DNA of 46,154 bases from Aequorivita aquimaris (GTDB lineage: Bacteria; Bacteroidota; Bacteroidia; Flavobacteriales; Flavobacteriaceae), in the NCBI RefSeq assembly GCF_001573155.1, contig NZ_JRWG01000013.1, positions 1-46,154 on the forward strand, in the 5' to 3' direction. The position numbers and the translations under genes are program-made. The notes under the pieces are model-generated. The model searched no databases, was not told where the DNA came from, and saw only the letters and a program-made list of their open reading frames with translations. Shown one piece after another: positions 20,617 through 28,050 of this stretch. How positions within the stretch are numbered: position 1 is the first letter of the stretch; every line of letters starts with the position of its first letter.

Positions 20617-20640
20617 CTAATTTTTTAAAGGGAATTTCAA
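20591..20640. repeat. Perfect 20-bp inverted repeat spanning the DUF2911 stop codon
   Basis: The left arm is 20591-20610 (starts TTGAAATTCC), the right arm 20621-20640 (its exact complement). The loop GTCTGACTAA contains the TGA stop. The left arm is coding sequence and the right arm is 3' flank. The T run is in the inner part of the right arm rather than after the stem, so it is not a textbook terminator. Confidence 0.95.
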
Positions 20641-20657
20641 AAAACAAATATCAAGCA

Positions 20658-20697
20658 CCAAATTCCAATGGTTCACTTTTGGAATTTGGATTTTTTT
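20658..20697 (+). terminator. Terminator of the DUF2911 gene
   Basis: A 10-bp perfect inverted repeat (CCAAATTCCA at 20658-20667, complement at 20680-20689) is followed by A and seven T. The T run reaches into the stop codon of the converging queE gene. Confidence 0.8.
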
Positions 20698-21325
20698 ACG
20701 GGATATTCAAGTATTTATGGGTTTGTAGCGAAACCTTCCATTTTGGGTTTTGCATCACGTAATCCACAATTAGCGGACTCATCTTTTCACGCTTGCTCCA
20801 TTCTGGCTGCAAATAAAGAATACAATCTGGGCCTACTTTGGCAGCTTGTTCTTCCGCAAAACGGAAATCATCATTATTGAAAACAATTACTTTCAATTCA
20901 TTTGCAGCTTTATAAACTTCTTCAGTGGGAAGTTTCATTTTTTTTGGCGAAAGGCAAATCCAATCCCAAATTCCGGTAAGTTTATAAGCACCGGAAGTTT
21001 CAATATGTGTCTGCATTCCCTTTTCTTTCAACATTTCGGTCAAGGGTTCCATATCCCAAGTAAGGGGCTCGCCTCCAGTAATTACAATGGTTTTTGAATA
21101 TTTTGCGGCATTTTCAACAATTGCTTCAATGGCGGTTGGCGGGTGCAGTTCCGCATTCCAACTTTCCTTTACATCGCACCAATGGCAGCCCACATCGCAA
21201 CCGCCCACACGAATAAAATATGCGGCAGTTCCTTTATGAAATCCTTCGCCTTGAATGGAGTAAAACTCTTCCATCAAGGGAAGCATTACTCCTTTATCCA
21301 CTAATTGTTGTACTTCTTTTTTCAT
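20696..21325 (-). CDS. queE: 7-carboxy-7-deazaguanine synthase
   Basis: 209 residues. Radical SAM enzyme of the queuosine pathway that contracts 6-carboxy-tetrahydropterin to 7-carboxy-7-deazaguanine. The cluster-binding cysteines are C43, C47 and C50 in G-G-C-D-V-G-C-H-W-C. S-I-Q-G-E-G-F-H (24-30) precedes them. The T-G-G-E-P-L SAM-binding motif follows, then a short TIM-barrel remainder as usual in QueE. The pathway starts from the product of FolE, also in this window. A TAnnTTTG element ends about 5 bp upstream of the ATG. Confidence 0.95.
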   Translation of the reverse strand: MKKEVQQLVDKGVMLPLMEEFYSIQGEGFHKGTAAYFIRVGGCDVGCHWCDVKESWNAELHPPTAIEAIVENAAKYSKTIVITGGEPLTWDMEPLTEMLKEKGMQTHIETSGAYKLTGIWDWICLSPKKMKLPTEEVYKAANELKVIVFNNDDFRFAEEQAAKVGPDCILYLQPEWSKREKMSPLIVDYVMQNPKWKVSLQTHKYLNIP

Positions 21326-21330
21326 CGGTG

Positions 21331-21338
21331 CAAAATTA
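21331..21338 (-). promoter_or_regulatory. Candidate -7 element of queE, nearly touching the start codon
   Basis: The minus-strand TAATTTTG matches TAnnTTTG and ends 5 bp before the ATG at 21325. If used, the transcript would be leaderless or nearly so. No good -33 TTG is visible. Confidence 0.35.
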
Positions 21339-21446
21339 CTCGAATTGAAGTTGAAAACTATAGTATTTCGGAAGCAAATTCCAAATAAAAATGTTCAACC
21401 TTACGGGAATTTGCTGCTTTAAAAATCTTGGTGGGCTATAATTTAT

Positions 21447-21454
21447 TACTTTTG
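21447..21454 (+). promoter_or_regulatory. Candidate -7 element of the HerA-like gene
   Basis: TACTTTTG matches TAnnTTTG and lies 16 bp before the ATG at 21471. A TTG at 21428-21430 is 16 bp upstream, slightly shorter than the usual spacing. Confidence 0.45.
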
Positions 21455-21470
21455 AGCAAAATTTAGTGTC

Positions 21471-23000
21471 ATGGCAGACAAACAGGCTTTTTTTGATTAT
21501 ATCAATAACGGTTACACAACCAAGGGAGAGTTTATAAATCTTGGTGCGGCGATGCTCGATGGCGAAACCGTGAAGGACGCGTACGTAAAAGTTCCATTAA
21601 AAACCTTGAACCGTCACGGATTGATTGCGGGCGCCACCGGTACCGGAAAAACCAAAACACTCCAAATTATAGCTGAAAACCTTTCGGAAAAAGGTATTCC
21701 AGTACTTTTGATGGATATTAAAGGTGACCTTAGTGGAATTGCCGAACCCGGTACAAATAATGCCAAAATCGAGGAACGCCACTCGGCCATCGGTTTTCCG
21801 TATGAAGCAAAAAAATTTCCCGCAGAAATACTTACCCTCTCAGATCAGGAAGGCGTTCGCCTTCGTGCTACCGTGAGCGAGTTTGGCCCTGTATTGCTTT
21901 CGCGAATTCTCGATTTGAGTGATGTGCAAGCAGGCATTGTTTCCGTAATTTTTAAATATTGCGACGATAACAAAATGCCTTTGTTGGATTTAAAGGATTT
22001 CAAAAAAATACTGCAATACACTACCGATGAAGGCAAAGACGAATTTGCCGAGGAATACGGCCGTATTTCTTCATCTTCCACAGGCGCAATTCTTCGGAAG
22101 GTAGTAGAATTAGAACAACAAGGCGCCGATTTGTTTTTTGGGGAAAAATCCTTTGAAACGGACGATCTGCTTCGTATTGATGAAAACGGCAGAGGCTACA
22201 TCAACATTATCCGTTTAACGGACATTCAAGACAGGCCCAAGCTTTTTTCAACTTTTATGTTAAGCCTTTTGGCTGAAATTTATGCAACCTTTCCGGAACA
22301 GGGCGATAGCGGCAGGCCGGAGTTGGTGATATTTATAGACGAAGCACATTTAATTTTCAATGAAGCCAGCAGCGCTTTGCTCAATCAAATTGAAAGTATT
22401 GTAAAATTGATACGTTCCAAAGGGGTGGGGCTTTACTTTGTAACCCAAAACCCAACCGATGTGCCCGATGCTGTTTTGAGCCAATTGGGTTTGAAAATAC
22501 AGCATGCACTTCGTGCCTTTACAGCAAAAGACAGAAAAGCAATCAAATTAACTGCCGAGAACTATCCACTTTCAGACTATTATAAAACTGATGAGGTCTT
22601 GACAGCTTTGGGGATTGGCGAAGCATTGGTAAGCGCGCTGAACGAAAAAGGAATTCCAACGCCATTGGCACGCACGATGCTGCGAGCACCCATGAGCCGC
22701 ATGGATGTTTTGACGGATGATGAACTGAAGGATTTATTGAAAACTTCAAAGTTAATCCCGAAATACAACGAAGTTATAGACCGCGAAAGTGCTTATGAAA
22801 TGTTGACCGAAAAAATTGAAATAGCCAACAAGGAAGAAGCAAAGGAAAAAGCGGAAAAAGAAAAAGAAGCTGCAAGAAATAGCACCTCGAGCAGAAGTTC
22901 CTCCCGTCGAAGAAGCAGTTCAAACCCTTGGATAAAAACACTTTCCAGCCCAACTGTAATACGCAGTGTTTTGGGTATTTTGGGAAAATTGATGAAGTAA
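21471..23000 (+). CDS. HerA-like P-loop ATPase (DUF853 / YjgR family)
   Basis: 509 residues. It has Walker A G-A-T-G-T-G-K-T at 54-61 and Walker B in V-I-F-I-D-E-A-H near 290. M-D-I-K-G-D-L-S-G after the first strand and V-T-Q-N-P-T-D-V-P (sensor-like) are typical of the DUF853 helicase-like group. The tail is a Lys/Glu-rich helix followed by a Ser/Arg-rich low-complexity stretch near residues 464-485 and a short hydrophobic end. The cellular role is not established. Related HerA proteins translocate on DNA. There is no nuclease partner next to it, so nothing suggests a defence pair. Confidence 0.9.
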   Translation: MADKQAFFDYINNGYTTKGEFINLGAAMLDGETVKDAYVKVPLKTLNRHGLIAGATGTGKTKTLQIIAENLSEKGIPVLLMDIKGDLSGIAEPGTNNAKIEERHSAIGFPYEAKKFPAEILTLSDQEGVRLRATVSEFGPVLLSRILDLSDVQAGIVSVIFKYCDDNKMPLLDLKDFKKILQYTTDEGKDEFAEEYGRISSSSTGAILRKVVELEQQGADLFFGEKSFETDDLLRIDENGRGYINIIRLTDIQDRPKLFSTFMLSLLAEIYATFPEQGDSGRPELVIFIDEAHLIFNEASSALLNQIESIVKLIRSKGVGLYFVTQNPTDVPDAVLSQLGLKIQHALRAFTAKDRKAIKLTAENYPLSDYYKTDEVLTALGIGEALVSALNEKGIPTPLARTMLRAPMSRMDVLTDDELKDLLKTSKLIPKYNEVIDRESAYEMLTEKIEIANKEEAKEKAEKEKEAARNSTSSRSSSRRRSSSNPWIKTLSSPTVIRSVLGILGKLMK

Positions 23001-23041
23001 TTCAGTAAAAACTTATAAATTCAAACAACTAAAAAACATAA

Positions 23042-23608
23042 ATGAAAAAGACATTTTTAATAATTGGAATAGTTTCACTCGCCTTTGTTCAATGTGGAAA
23101 AGACAGCGATCCTTTTTTGATTAAGAATGGTTCCATCGGGAACTTAAATAAGGAAATAAAAATCAAACAGATTGACTCCATTTTTGCGGAAGATTCCATT
23201 GTAAAAATAAATTCATCGCCAAACGCTTTGGAAACACAAGGAGAAGTTGAGATTTATGAAAAAGGTGGTAAAAAACTTCTGTTGCTTTCGCCCGATAGTG
23301 AAAACGATCCTAGCTCAACCATAACAAATATTCAAGTTTTTGACGCCCGCTATAAAACCGAAAAAGGGTTAACTACCGCAAGTACTTTTAAAGACGTAAA
23401 AGCAAATTACACTATTGACAATATTGAAACCACTATTAATGCTGTTGTAATATTTCTAAAAGAAACCGATGTTTATTTAACCATTGACAAGAAAAGCCTT
23501 TCTGAAGAGCTTCGCTATAATATGGACCTTAAAGTTGAAGCCAGCCAAATTCCCGATAATGCTCCCATTAAATACTTTATGATTGGTTGGGAACCAGTTT
23601 CAGAATAA
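23042..23608 (+). CDS. Lipoprotein of unknown function
   Basis: 188 residues. The signal peptide ends A-F-V-Q-C, cysteine 18 being the likely acylation site, and is followed by K-D-S-D. The mature part alternates strands and charged turns with no motif I recognise. It begins 41 bp after the ATPase gene and could share its transcript. Confidence 0.75.
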   Translation: MKKTFLIIGIVSLAFVQCGKDSDPFLIKNGSIGNLNKEIKIKQIDSIFAEDSIVKINSSPNALETQGEVEIYEKGGKKLLLLSPDSENDPSSTITNIQVFDARYKTEKGLTTASTFKDVKANYTIDNIETTINAVVIFLKETDVYLTIDKKSLSEELRYNMDLKVEASQIPDNAPIKYFMIGWEPVSE

Positions 23609-23700
23609 AAAAATTTCCTGCAAAGGTTTTGTTAAGGTTCATCTTTGAATGAATGAATTCTTTTAATTTTAATCAAATTAACCATCAAATTCAATTAATT

Positions 23701-23886
23701 ATGATTAAGATTTTAGGTTTTATTTTAACCATTGCCGGCGGAATAGGACTGGTAATAGGAATACTTGGAGTATTCGGAAGCATGGAAGTTGGAATGAGTC
23801 CTTGGGCCATAGGAATATTGGGAATAGTATTCTTTTTTGCTGGCATAGGATTGCTCAAAAACAGAAAAGATACTGATCAAAATTAG
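23701..23886 (+). CDS. Small two-helix membrane protein
   Basis: 61 residues from ATG 23701: M-I-K-I-L-G-F-I-L-T-I, two glycine-rich membrane helices (about 3-25 and 34-52), and a charged tail ending K-D-T-D-Q-N. An upstream in-frame ATG at 23653 would add 16 Asn/Gln-rich residues that look like leader sequence. The layout resembles small stress-related membrane proteins, but I do not recognise a family. A strong terminator follows. Confidence 0.7.
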   Translation: MIKILGFILTIAGGIGLVIGILGVFGSMEVGMSPWAIGILGIVFFFAGIGLLKNRKDTDQN

Positions 23887-23897
23887 ATACTAATTAC

Positions 23898-23926
23898 AAA
23901 AACCCTTTGTGTTTCAAAGGGTTTTT
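23898..23926 (+). terminator. Terminator after the small membrane protein gene
   Basis: A 12-bp perfect inverted repeat, AAAAACCCTTTG / CAAAGGGTTTTT, has a 5-nt loop. It overlaps any upstream GTG start of the next gene, which supports ATG 23945 there. Confidence 0.88.
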
Positions 23927-23944
23927 GCTTTAAAGCAAATTGTT

Positions 23945-24184
23945 ATGCCAAACCCAAGAATTAAAAACGAAGAACAGTACCAAGCTTTGCGAGATAAGGG
24001 TTATAGCAAAGAAAAATCTGCCCGAATTGCAAATACGCCAGATTCCGGAAAAAAGGGCGGAAATGCCAAACCTTATGAGGAATGGACCAAAAAAGAACTT
24101 TATGCACAAGCAAAGAATGTGGGAATTGAAGGCCGTTCAAAAATGAATAAGAAGGAACTCATTCATGCCTTAAGAAATAATTAA
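23945..24184 (+). CDS. Small protein with Rho N-terminal (SAP-like) domain, DUF7218-like
   Basis: 79 residues, basic and soluble. The first half (M-P-N-P-R-I-K-N-E-E-Q-Y, then L-R-D-K-G-Y-S-K-E-K-S-A-R-I-A-N) resembles small DUF7218-type proteins. The second half (W-T-K-K-E-L-Y-A-Q-A-K, V-G-I-E-G-R-S-K-M-N-K-K-E-L-I) is the helical Rho_N/SAP pattern that can bind nucleic acid. The GTG at 23909 is rejected because it lies inside the terminator. Its TAA overlaps the ATG of the next gene by one base, so translation is coupled. Confidence 0.82.
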   Translation: MPNPRIKNEEQYQALRDKGYSKEKSARIANTPDSGKKGGNAKPYEEWTKKELYAQAKNVGIEGRSKMNKKELIHALRNN

Positions 24185-24612
24185 TGGCCAATACCATGCC
24201 ACCCTTCCACCTTGCAATTCCTGTGGACAATCTAGAAGCTTCCAGAAAATTCTACAGAGACATACTAGAACTTACCGAAGGACGCAGCAGCGACCATTGG
24301 GTAGATTTTGACTTTTTCGGGCACCAGCTTGTTATTCATTTAAAAGAAATCAATTCTGAAGAAAAAGAAAGCAGCAACCCAGTAGATGGCAAGAATGTAC
24401 CAATTCCACACTTTGGACTTGTACTGGATATGCAGACCTTTAAGGAATTTTCTGAGAAACTAATCCAAAAAAACCTTACCTTCATCATTGAACCATACAT
24501 CCGTTTTAAAGGACAAGTGGGAGAACAAGCAACAATGTTTTTTAAAGATCCTGCCGGAAACGCGCTAGAGTTTAAAGCCTTTGCTGATATGACACAACTA
24601 TTCGCCAAATGA
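24184..24612 (+). CDS. VOC (glyoxalase/dioxygenase) superfamily protein
   Basis: 142 residues, one VOC module pair. It starts H-L-A-I-P-V-D-N-L-E-A-S-R-K-F-Y with the metal-ligand-like His at residue 8. W-V-D-F-D-F-F-G-H-Q-L-V-I-H, P-H-F-G-L-V-L and D-P-A-G-N-A-L-E-F-K near the C-terminus follow, the last giving the usual Glu ligand. The substrate cannot be told. It overlaps its neighbours on both sides by 1 and 4 bases, indicating a tight operon. Confidence 0.88.
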   Translation: MANTMPPFHLAIPVDNLEASRKFYRDILELTEGRSSDHWVDFDFFGHQLVIHLKEINSEEKESSNPVDGKNVPIPHFGLVLDMQTFKEFSEKLIQKNLTFIIEPYIRFKGQVGEQATMFFKDPAGNALEFKAFADMTQLFAK

Positions 24613-25649
24613 CCAAACACATTCCTGCACAAATAATCCGACAAATATTCGTCATCTTGCTCATTTTATTGATGGGCAGTCTCATTTTTCGGGAGCTTCT
24701 CCCCTATTTAACTGGGGTTTTGGGGGCTGTGACTATTTATGTTTTAATGCGTAAATGGATGGCGAAATTGGTGAACCAAAAAAAATGGAACCCTTCGCTT
24801 GCCGCTGCATTTTTGATGTTCCTTTCCTTCGTTGGAATTCTTATCCCCATTGCTGGAATTATTTTAATGCTTACCAACAAAATTGGGGATGCCGTCCAGA
24901 ATTCTGCAGCAGTTATAAAAGCCCTTAAAGAACAACTTGCAAAAATTGAAGATACAGTTGGCTACGATCTTACATCACAAATAGACCCTTCAGCTATTAC
25001 TGGCTGGCTTTCAGACAACCTTCAGAATTTAGCCGGGGGCACTTTCAATGTATTTATTGCGATTGGGCTAATGTACTTTATGCTTTATTACATGTTTACA
25101 AACCGAACCGATTTAAGGGATTCACTAAAAGAATATATCCCAATGCATCGAGGAAATTTAAAGGAGATCGGCATCGAAGCTCAAGCCATGGTTCGGTCAA
25201 ATGCACTAGGTATTCCATTAGTGGCAGTTGCCCAAGGAATTGTTGCGCTGATTGGTTTTTTAATCTTTGGAATTGAAGACCCATTCTTTTGGTTCGTAAT
25301 TGTCACCATCGGGAGTATGATCCCTTTTGTTGGAACCCTTGTGGGTATTCTTCCCGTGTTCGTACTCACACTTTCTACAGGACACAGTTTTCAGGCCTGG
25401 GGAATACTTATTTATGGCTTTGTAGTTGTGGGTTCAACAGATAATATTATTCGCCTCTATGTACTTAAAAAACTGGACAATGTGCATCCATTGGTTACTT
25501 TGATAGGGGTTATCGTGGGCGTTCCGTTATTCGGGTTTATTGGTTTAATATTTGGCCCCTTACTCATCAGTCTCTTTATGGTGATAGTCCGTATTTATAG
25601 GAAAGAATATGGAAAAGAAGATTCAGTCACTCAAGAGGAACGTTTGTAA
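24609..25649 (+). CDS. AI-2E family (PerM/YdiK-like) membrane transporter
   Basis: 346 residues. Polytopic: paired membrane helices at the N-terminus, a soluble amphipathic segment (about 95-140), then five to six further helices. The family signature region reads A-Q-G-I-V-A-L-I-G-F-L-I-F-G-I followed by M-I-P-F-V-G-T and, later, a P-L-V-T-L-I-G-V-I-V-G motif. The ATG overlaps the VOC gene stop (ATGA). Members export varied compounds, with AI-2 only one proposal, so I give no substrate. Confidence 0.9.
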   Translation: MTKHIPAQIIRQIFVILLILLMGSLIFRELLPYLTGVLGAVTIYVLMRKWMAKLVNQKKWNPSLAAAFLMFLSFVGILIPIAGIILMLTNKIGDAVQNSAAVIKALKEQLAKIEDTVGYDLTSQIDPSAITGWLSDNLQNLAGGTFNVFIAIGLMYFMLYYMFTNRTDLRDSLKEYIPMHRGNLKEIGIEAQAMVRSNALGIPLVAVAQGIVALIGFLIFGIEDPFFWFVIVTIGSMIPFVGTLVGILPVFVLTLSTGHSFQAWGILIYGFVVVGSTDNIIRLYVLKKLDNVHPLVTLIGVIVGVPLFGFIGLIFGPLLISLFMVIVRIYRKEYGKEDSVTQEERL

Positions 25650-25661
25650 ACCCCAAAATAA

Positions 25662-26147
25662 ATGTTTGCTAAAATCCTAAAAACGGATTTCCCTCCCAGT
25701 GAAAAACCTACTATGGTTTGGGACGGCGAATGTGGTTTTTGCAACTACTGGATAACTCGGTGGAAATCTAAAACCGAAAATCGTATTCATTATAAAACAT
25801 TTCAAGAGGTTTCGGATAAATACCCTGATATTCCTTTAAAAGAATTCAAAAAAGCATCGCGGCTTATTGAAACCAATGGTCTCGTTTATAGCGGCCCAGA
25901 TTCCGCCTATCGAAGTTTTCTATACTTCAAAAAACCCAATGTAAAATGGCATCGATGGTATTCAGAAAATCGATGGTTCAATTACCTCAGCGACCACATA
26001 TATAATTACATAGCCAAGCACCGAAGCTTTATGTTTACGCTTACTAAAATTCTCTTCGGAAAAAACCCCAAAACCATTAAACCTTACTGGTTTCTAATAC
26101 TTCTTTTTATTCTGATACTTATTTATTTGCTCAACAAATTTTTATAA
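25662..26147 (+). CDS. DCC family thiol-disulfide oxidoreductase-like protein (DUF393)
   Basis: 161 residues. The defining motif is D-G-E-C-G-F-C at about 21-27 after W, followed by N-x-W-I-T-R-W. A thioredoxin-like region and a C-terminal single membrane helix (W-F-L-I-L-L-F-I-L-I-L-I-Y) ending in K-F-L follow. The family is named for the Asp-Cys-Cys motif. Redox activity is presumed from the CxxC. It starts 12 bp after the transporter gene in the same operon. Confidence 0.87.
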   Translation: MFAKILKTDFPPSEKPTMVWDGECGFCNYWITRWKSKTENRIHYKTFQEVSDKYPDIPLKEFKKASRLIETNGLVYSGPDSAYRSFLYFKKPNVKWHRWYSENRWFNYLSDHIYNYIAKHRSFMFTLTKILFGKNPKTIKPYWFLILLFILILIYLLNKFL

Positions 26148-26209
26148 CAAAATTTTAAAAGTATTCATCATTCGATTGCTTATTTTTAAGTTACAAAAAC
26201 GAATAAACT

Positions 26210-26650
26210 ATGCTTTTCAGAAAAAAGAAAGATAAAAAACCTTCTAACATTGCTATGATGGATTCTAAAATTAACGAAGAATACATTGAGGAAAAAGTAA
26301 CTAAAATAAGAGACGAAGATGTTGAATTAGTAATGGAAAATGAGGAGGCCATTTCCAAAAAACTGAGCAATGCCAGTCCTTTACGAAAATATGCCGAGCT
26401 CGGAAAAATTATGTTCGCAATGCTGAAAGACGTTAAAAAAGGCACTTATCCAAACGTGCCGTGGTTTACAATTGCCTCCATAGTGGTAGCGCTTTTATAC
26501 GTTTTCAACCCTTTTGATTTGGTGCCAGATTTTATTCCGGGAGTTGGTTACATAGATGATTTGGCTGTACTGTCAATTGGCATGGGTTGGATCGAAACTG
26601 ATCTTCACAAATATTTGGATTGGCGTTTGGCGGAAGGCGAAAAAGTTTAA
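26210..26650 (+). CDS. DUF1232 (YkvA) family membrane protein
   Basis: 146 residues. A charged coiled N-terminus of about 60 residues is followed by the DUF1232 core. P-W-F-T-I-A-S-I-V-V-A-L-L-Y-V-F-N-P-F-D-L-V-P-D (in which the family's Y-x-x-x-P-x-D-L-I-P-D pattern is recognisable) runs on into G-Y-I-D-D-L-A-V. The function is unknown. Its TAA overlaps the folD stop on the opposite strand within the shared TTAA at 26647-26650. Confidence 0.88.
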   Translation: MLFRKKKDKKPSNIAMMDSKINEEYIEEKVTKIRDEDVELVMENEEAISKKLSNASPLRKYAELGKIMFAMLKDVKKGTYPNVPWFTIASIVVALLYVFNPFDLVPDFIPGVGYIDDLAVLSIGMGWIETDLHKYLDWRLAEGEKV

Positions 26651-27525
26651 CCCTTTCGCTGTTCTCTTGCCAAAAGTGTGTTTTTAAGAAGCATAGCAAT
26701 AGTCATTGGTCCAACACCACCTGGTACAGGTGTTATGAACGAAGCTTTTTTACTTACATTCTCAAAATCAACATCACCTGTAATCACATAGCCTTTGGGG
26801 TGGTCAGCGTCTTCTACCCTTGTTATACCCACATCGATAATCACTGCATCATCCTTAACCATTTCGGCCTTCAAGAAATTGGGAACTCCCAATGCTGAAA
26901 TAATAATATCTGCTTGGGTGGTAATCTGTGCGATGTTTTTCGTGTTGCTGTGCGTAAGTGTAACGGTACTGTTTCCTGGCCACCCTTTGCGGCTCATTAA
27001 AATACTCATTGGACGGCCAACTATGTGGCTTCTTCCAATAACTACGGTGTGTTTTCCTTTGGTATCAACATCATAACGCTGCAATAACTCAAGAATTCCA
27101 AAAGGAGTGGCAGGAATAAATGTACTCATATCCAAAGCCATTTTTCCGAAGTTTTCAGGGTGAAATCCATCCACATCTTTTGAAGGATCTACGGTAAGCA
27201 ACACTTTTTGGGTATCAATTTGTGGAGGCAATGGCAATTGCACGATAAAACCGTCTATATTGTCATCCTCGTTTAATTCCTTAATCTTTTTAAGTAATTC
27301 CAGCTCGCTTGTGGTGTGCGGCATTTTCACCAAAGTAGATTCAAAACCAACCCGTTCGCAAGCCTTAACCTTACTCCCAACGTAGGTGAGGCTCGCACCA
27401 TCGTCGCCAACAATAATTGCGGCAAGGTGAGGCACTTTTTCACCATTGGCCTTCATTTTTTCAACTTCAGCAGCTATTTCGTTTTTTATGTCGTTGCTTA
27501 TTTTTTTTCCGTCTAGTATTGTCAT
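26647..27525 (-). CDS. folD: Bifunctional methylenetetrahydrofolate dehydrogenase / cyclohydrolase
   Basis: 292 residues, family length. It interconverts 5,10-methylene- and 10-formyl-tetrahydrofolate with NADP. Catalytic Y49 and K53 lie in T-Y-V-G-S-K-V-K. Q-L-P-L-P, the K-D-V-D-G-F-H motif, and the NADP-binding G-R-S-H-I-V-G-R-P follow. P-V-P-G-G-V-G-P-M-T is near the C-terminus. A CAGT-rich arm of an inverted repeat lies just upstream of the ATG (27539-27553). Confidence 0.96.
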   Translation of the reverse strand: MTILDGKKISNDIKNEIAAEVEKMKANGEKVPHLAAIIVGDDGASLTYVGSKVKACERVGFESTLVKMPHTTSELELLKKIKELNEDDNIDGFIVQLPLPPQIDTQKVLLTVDPSKDVDGFHPENFGKMALDMSTFIPATPFGILELLQRYDVDTKGKHTVVIGRSHIVGRPMSILMSRKGWPGNSTVTLTHSNTKNIAQITTQADIIISALGVPNFLKAEMVKDDAVIIDVGITRVEDADHPKGYVITGDVDFENVSKKASFITPVPGGVGPMTIAMLLKNTLLAREQRKG

Positions 27526-27574
27526 GTTCTTTAGTTTTCAGTCTCAGTCGCAGTTTTCAGTGGGGGAATTATAA

Positions 27575-27952
27575 TTAAAGACCTTCTTCATCTACTCCGA
27601 ACTTCCCTGGATTGTTTATCATAAAATTGATTAATTTCCCTATTTCAATATTTTCTTGAGTCAATTCCTTATAAAGATTTTCATTCAGGTATTCACAGGC
27701 AAAAGCATAATCCAGCCATACACTTGTTTCCGAATTCTCACCATCAGAATCGGTTAATTTGCTGATATAATGTCGCGGATATTTTCTTTTTCTATAAGCC
27801 TCTGCAATATTAGCGGAAACAGAACGTGAACTTCGCCGTATTTGGTCTGTTAATGAATAGGTTTCTTCTTTTGGAAATGATTTTGAAACATTATAGATAG
27901 CCATCCCCAAATCGAATGATTTTTGATAAGCTATCAATTTTTTAAAATCCAT
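27575..27952 (-). CDS. Four helix bundle protein (S23 / 23S rRNA intervening-sequence family)
   Basis: 125 residues, entirely helical. Family marks are L-x-A-Y-Q-K-S-F-D-L near the start, Y-N-V-S-K-S-F-P-x-E-E-x-Y-S-L-T-D-Q-I-R-R-S-S-R-S-V-x-A-N-I-A-E-A-Y (conserved S/R-rich turn), and a C-terminal helix with N-F-M-I-N-N. Homologues occur in rRNA intervening sequences and, in Bacteroidota, as scattered single genes. Their function is unsettled. The gene is flanked by complementary CAGT-rich arms, one expanded to ten hexamers. Confidence 0.9.
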   Translation of the reverse strand: MDFKKLIAYQKSFDLGMAIYNVSKSFPKEETYSLTDQIRRSSRSVSANIAEAYRKRKYPRHYISKLTDSDGENSETSVWLDYAFACEYLNENLYKELTQENIEIGKLINFMINNPGKFGVDEEGL

Positions 27953-27980
27953 ATCTAATATCTGTACTATAACTAAATCT

Positions 27981-28040
27981 GAGACTGAGACTGAGACTGA
28001 GACTGAGACTGAGACTGAGACTGAGACTGAGACTGAGACT
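27981..28040. repeat. Hexanucleotide tandem repeat, ten copies of GAGACT
   Basis: Sixty bases are ten perfect GAGACT units, preceded by CT and followed by GTAAAC. It lies between the start of the four-helix-bundle gene (29 bp away) and the stop of ffh (11 bp away), in the upstream region of the former. Six is a multiple of three and the tract is noncoding, so copy change would alter promoter spacing, not a frame. Confidence 0.97.
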
Positions 28041-28050
28041 GTAAACTAAA

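Larger units (their letters stand above)
27539..28040. repeat. Inverted CAGT-rich arms flanking the four-helix-bundle gene
   Basis: CAGTCTCAGTCGCAG at 27539-27553 is the reverse complement, with one mismatch, of the sequence starting at 27979 and repeated through the hexamer tract to 28040. The 27575-27952 gene lies between the two arms, giving an element of about 0.5 kb with complementary ends inserted between folD and ffh. Confidence 0.7.

Noticed and set aside
21471-23000. Defence system based on the HerA-like ATPase
   Set aside because: The protein belongs to the DUF853 branch and has no nuclease or Sir2 partner beside it.
27981-28040. CRISPR array
   Set aside because: Units are 6 bp, contiguous and without spacers. 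It is a microsatellite.
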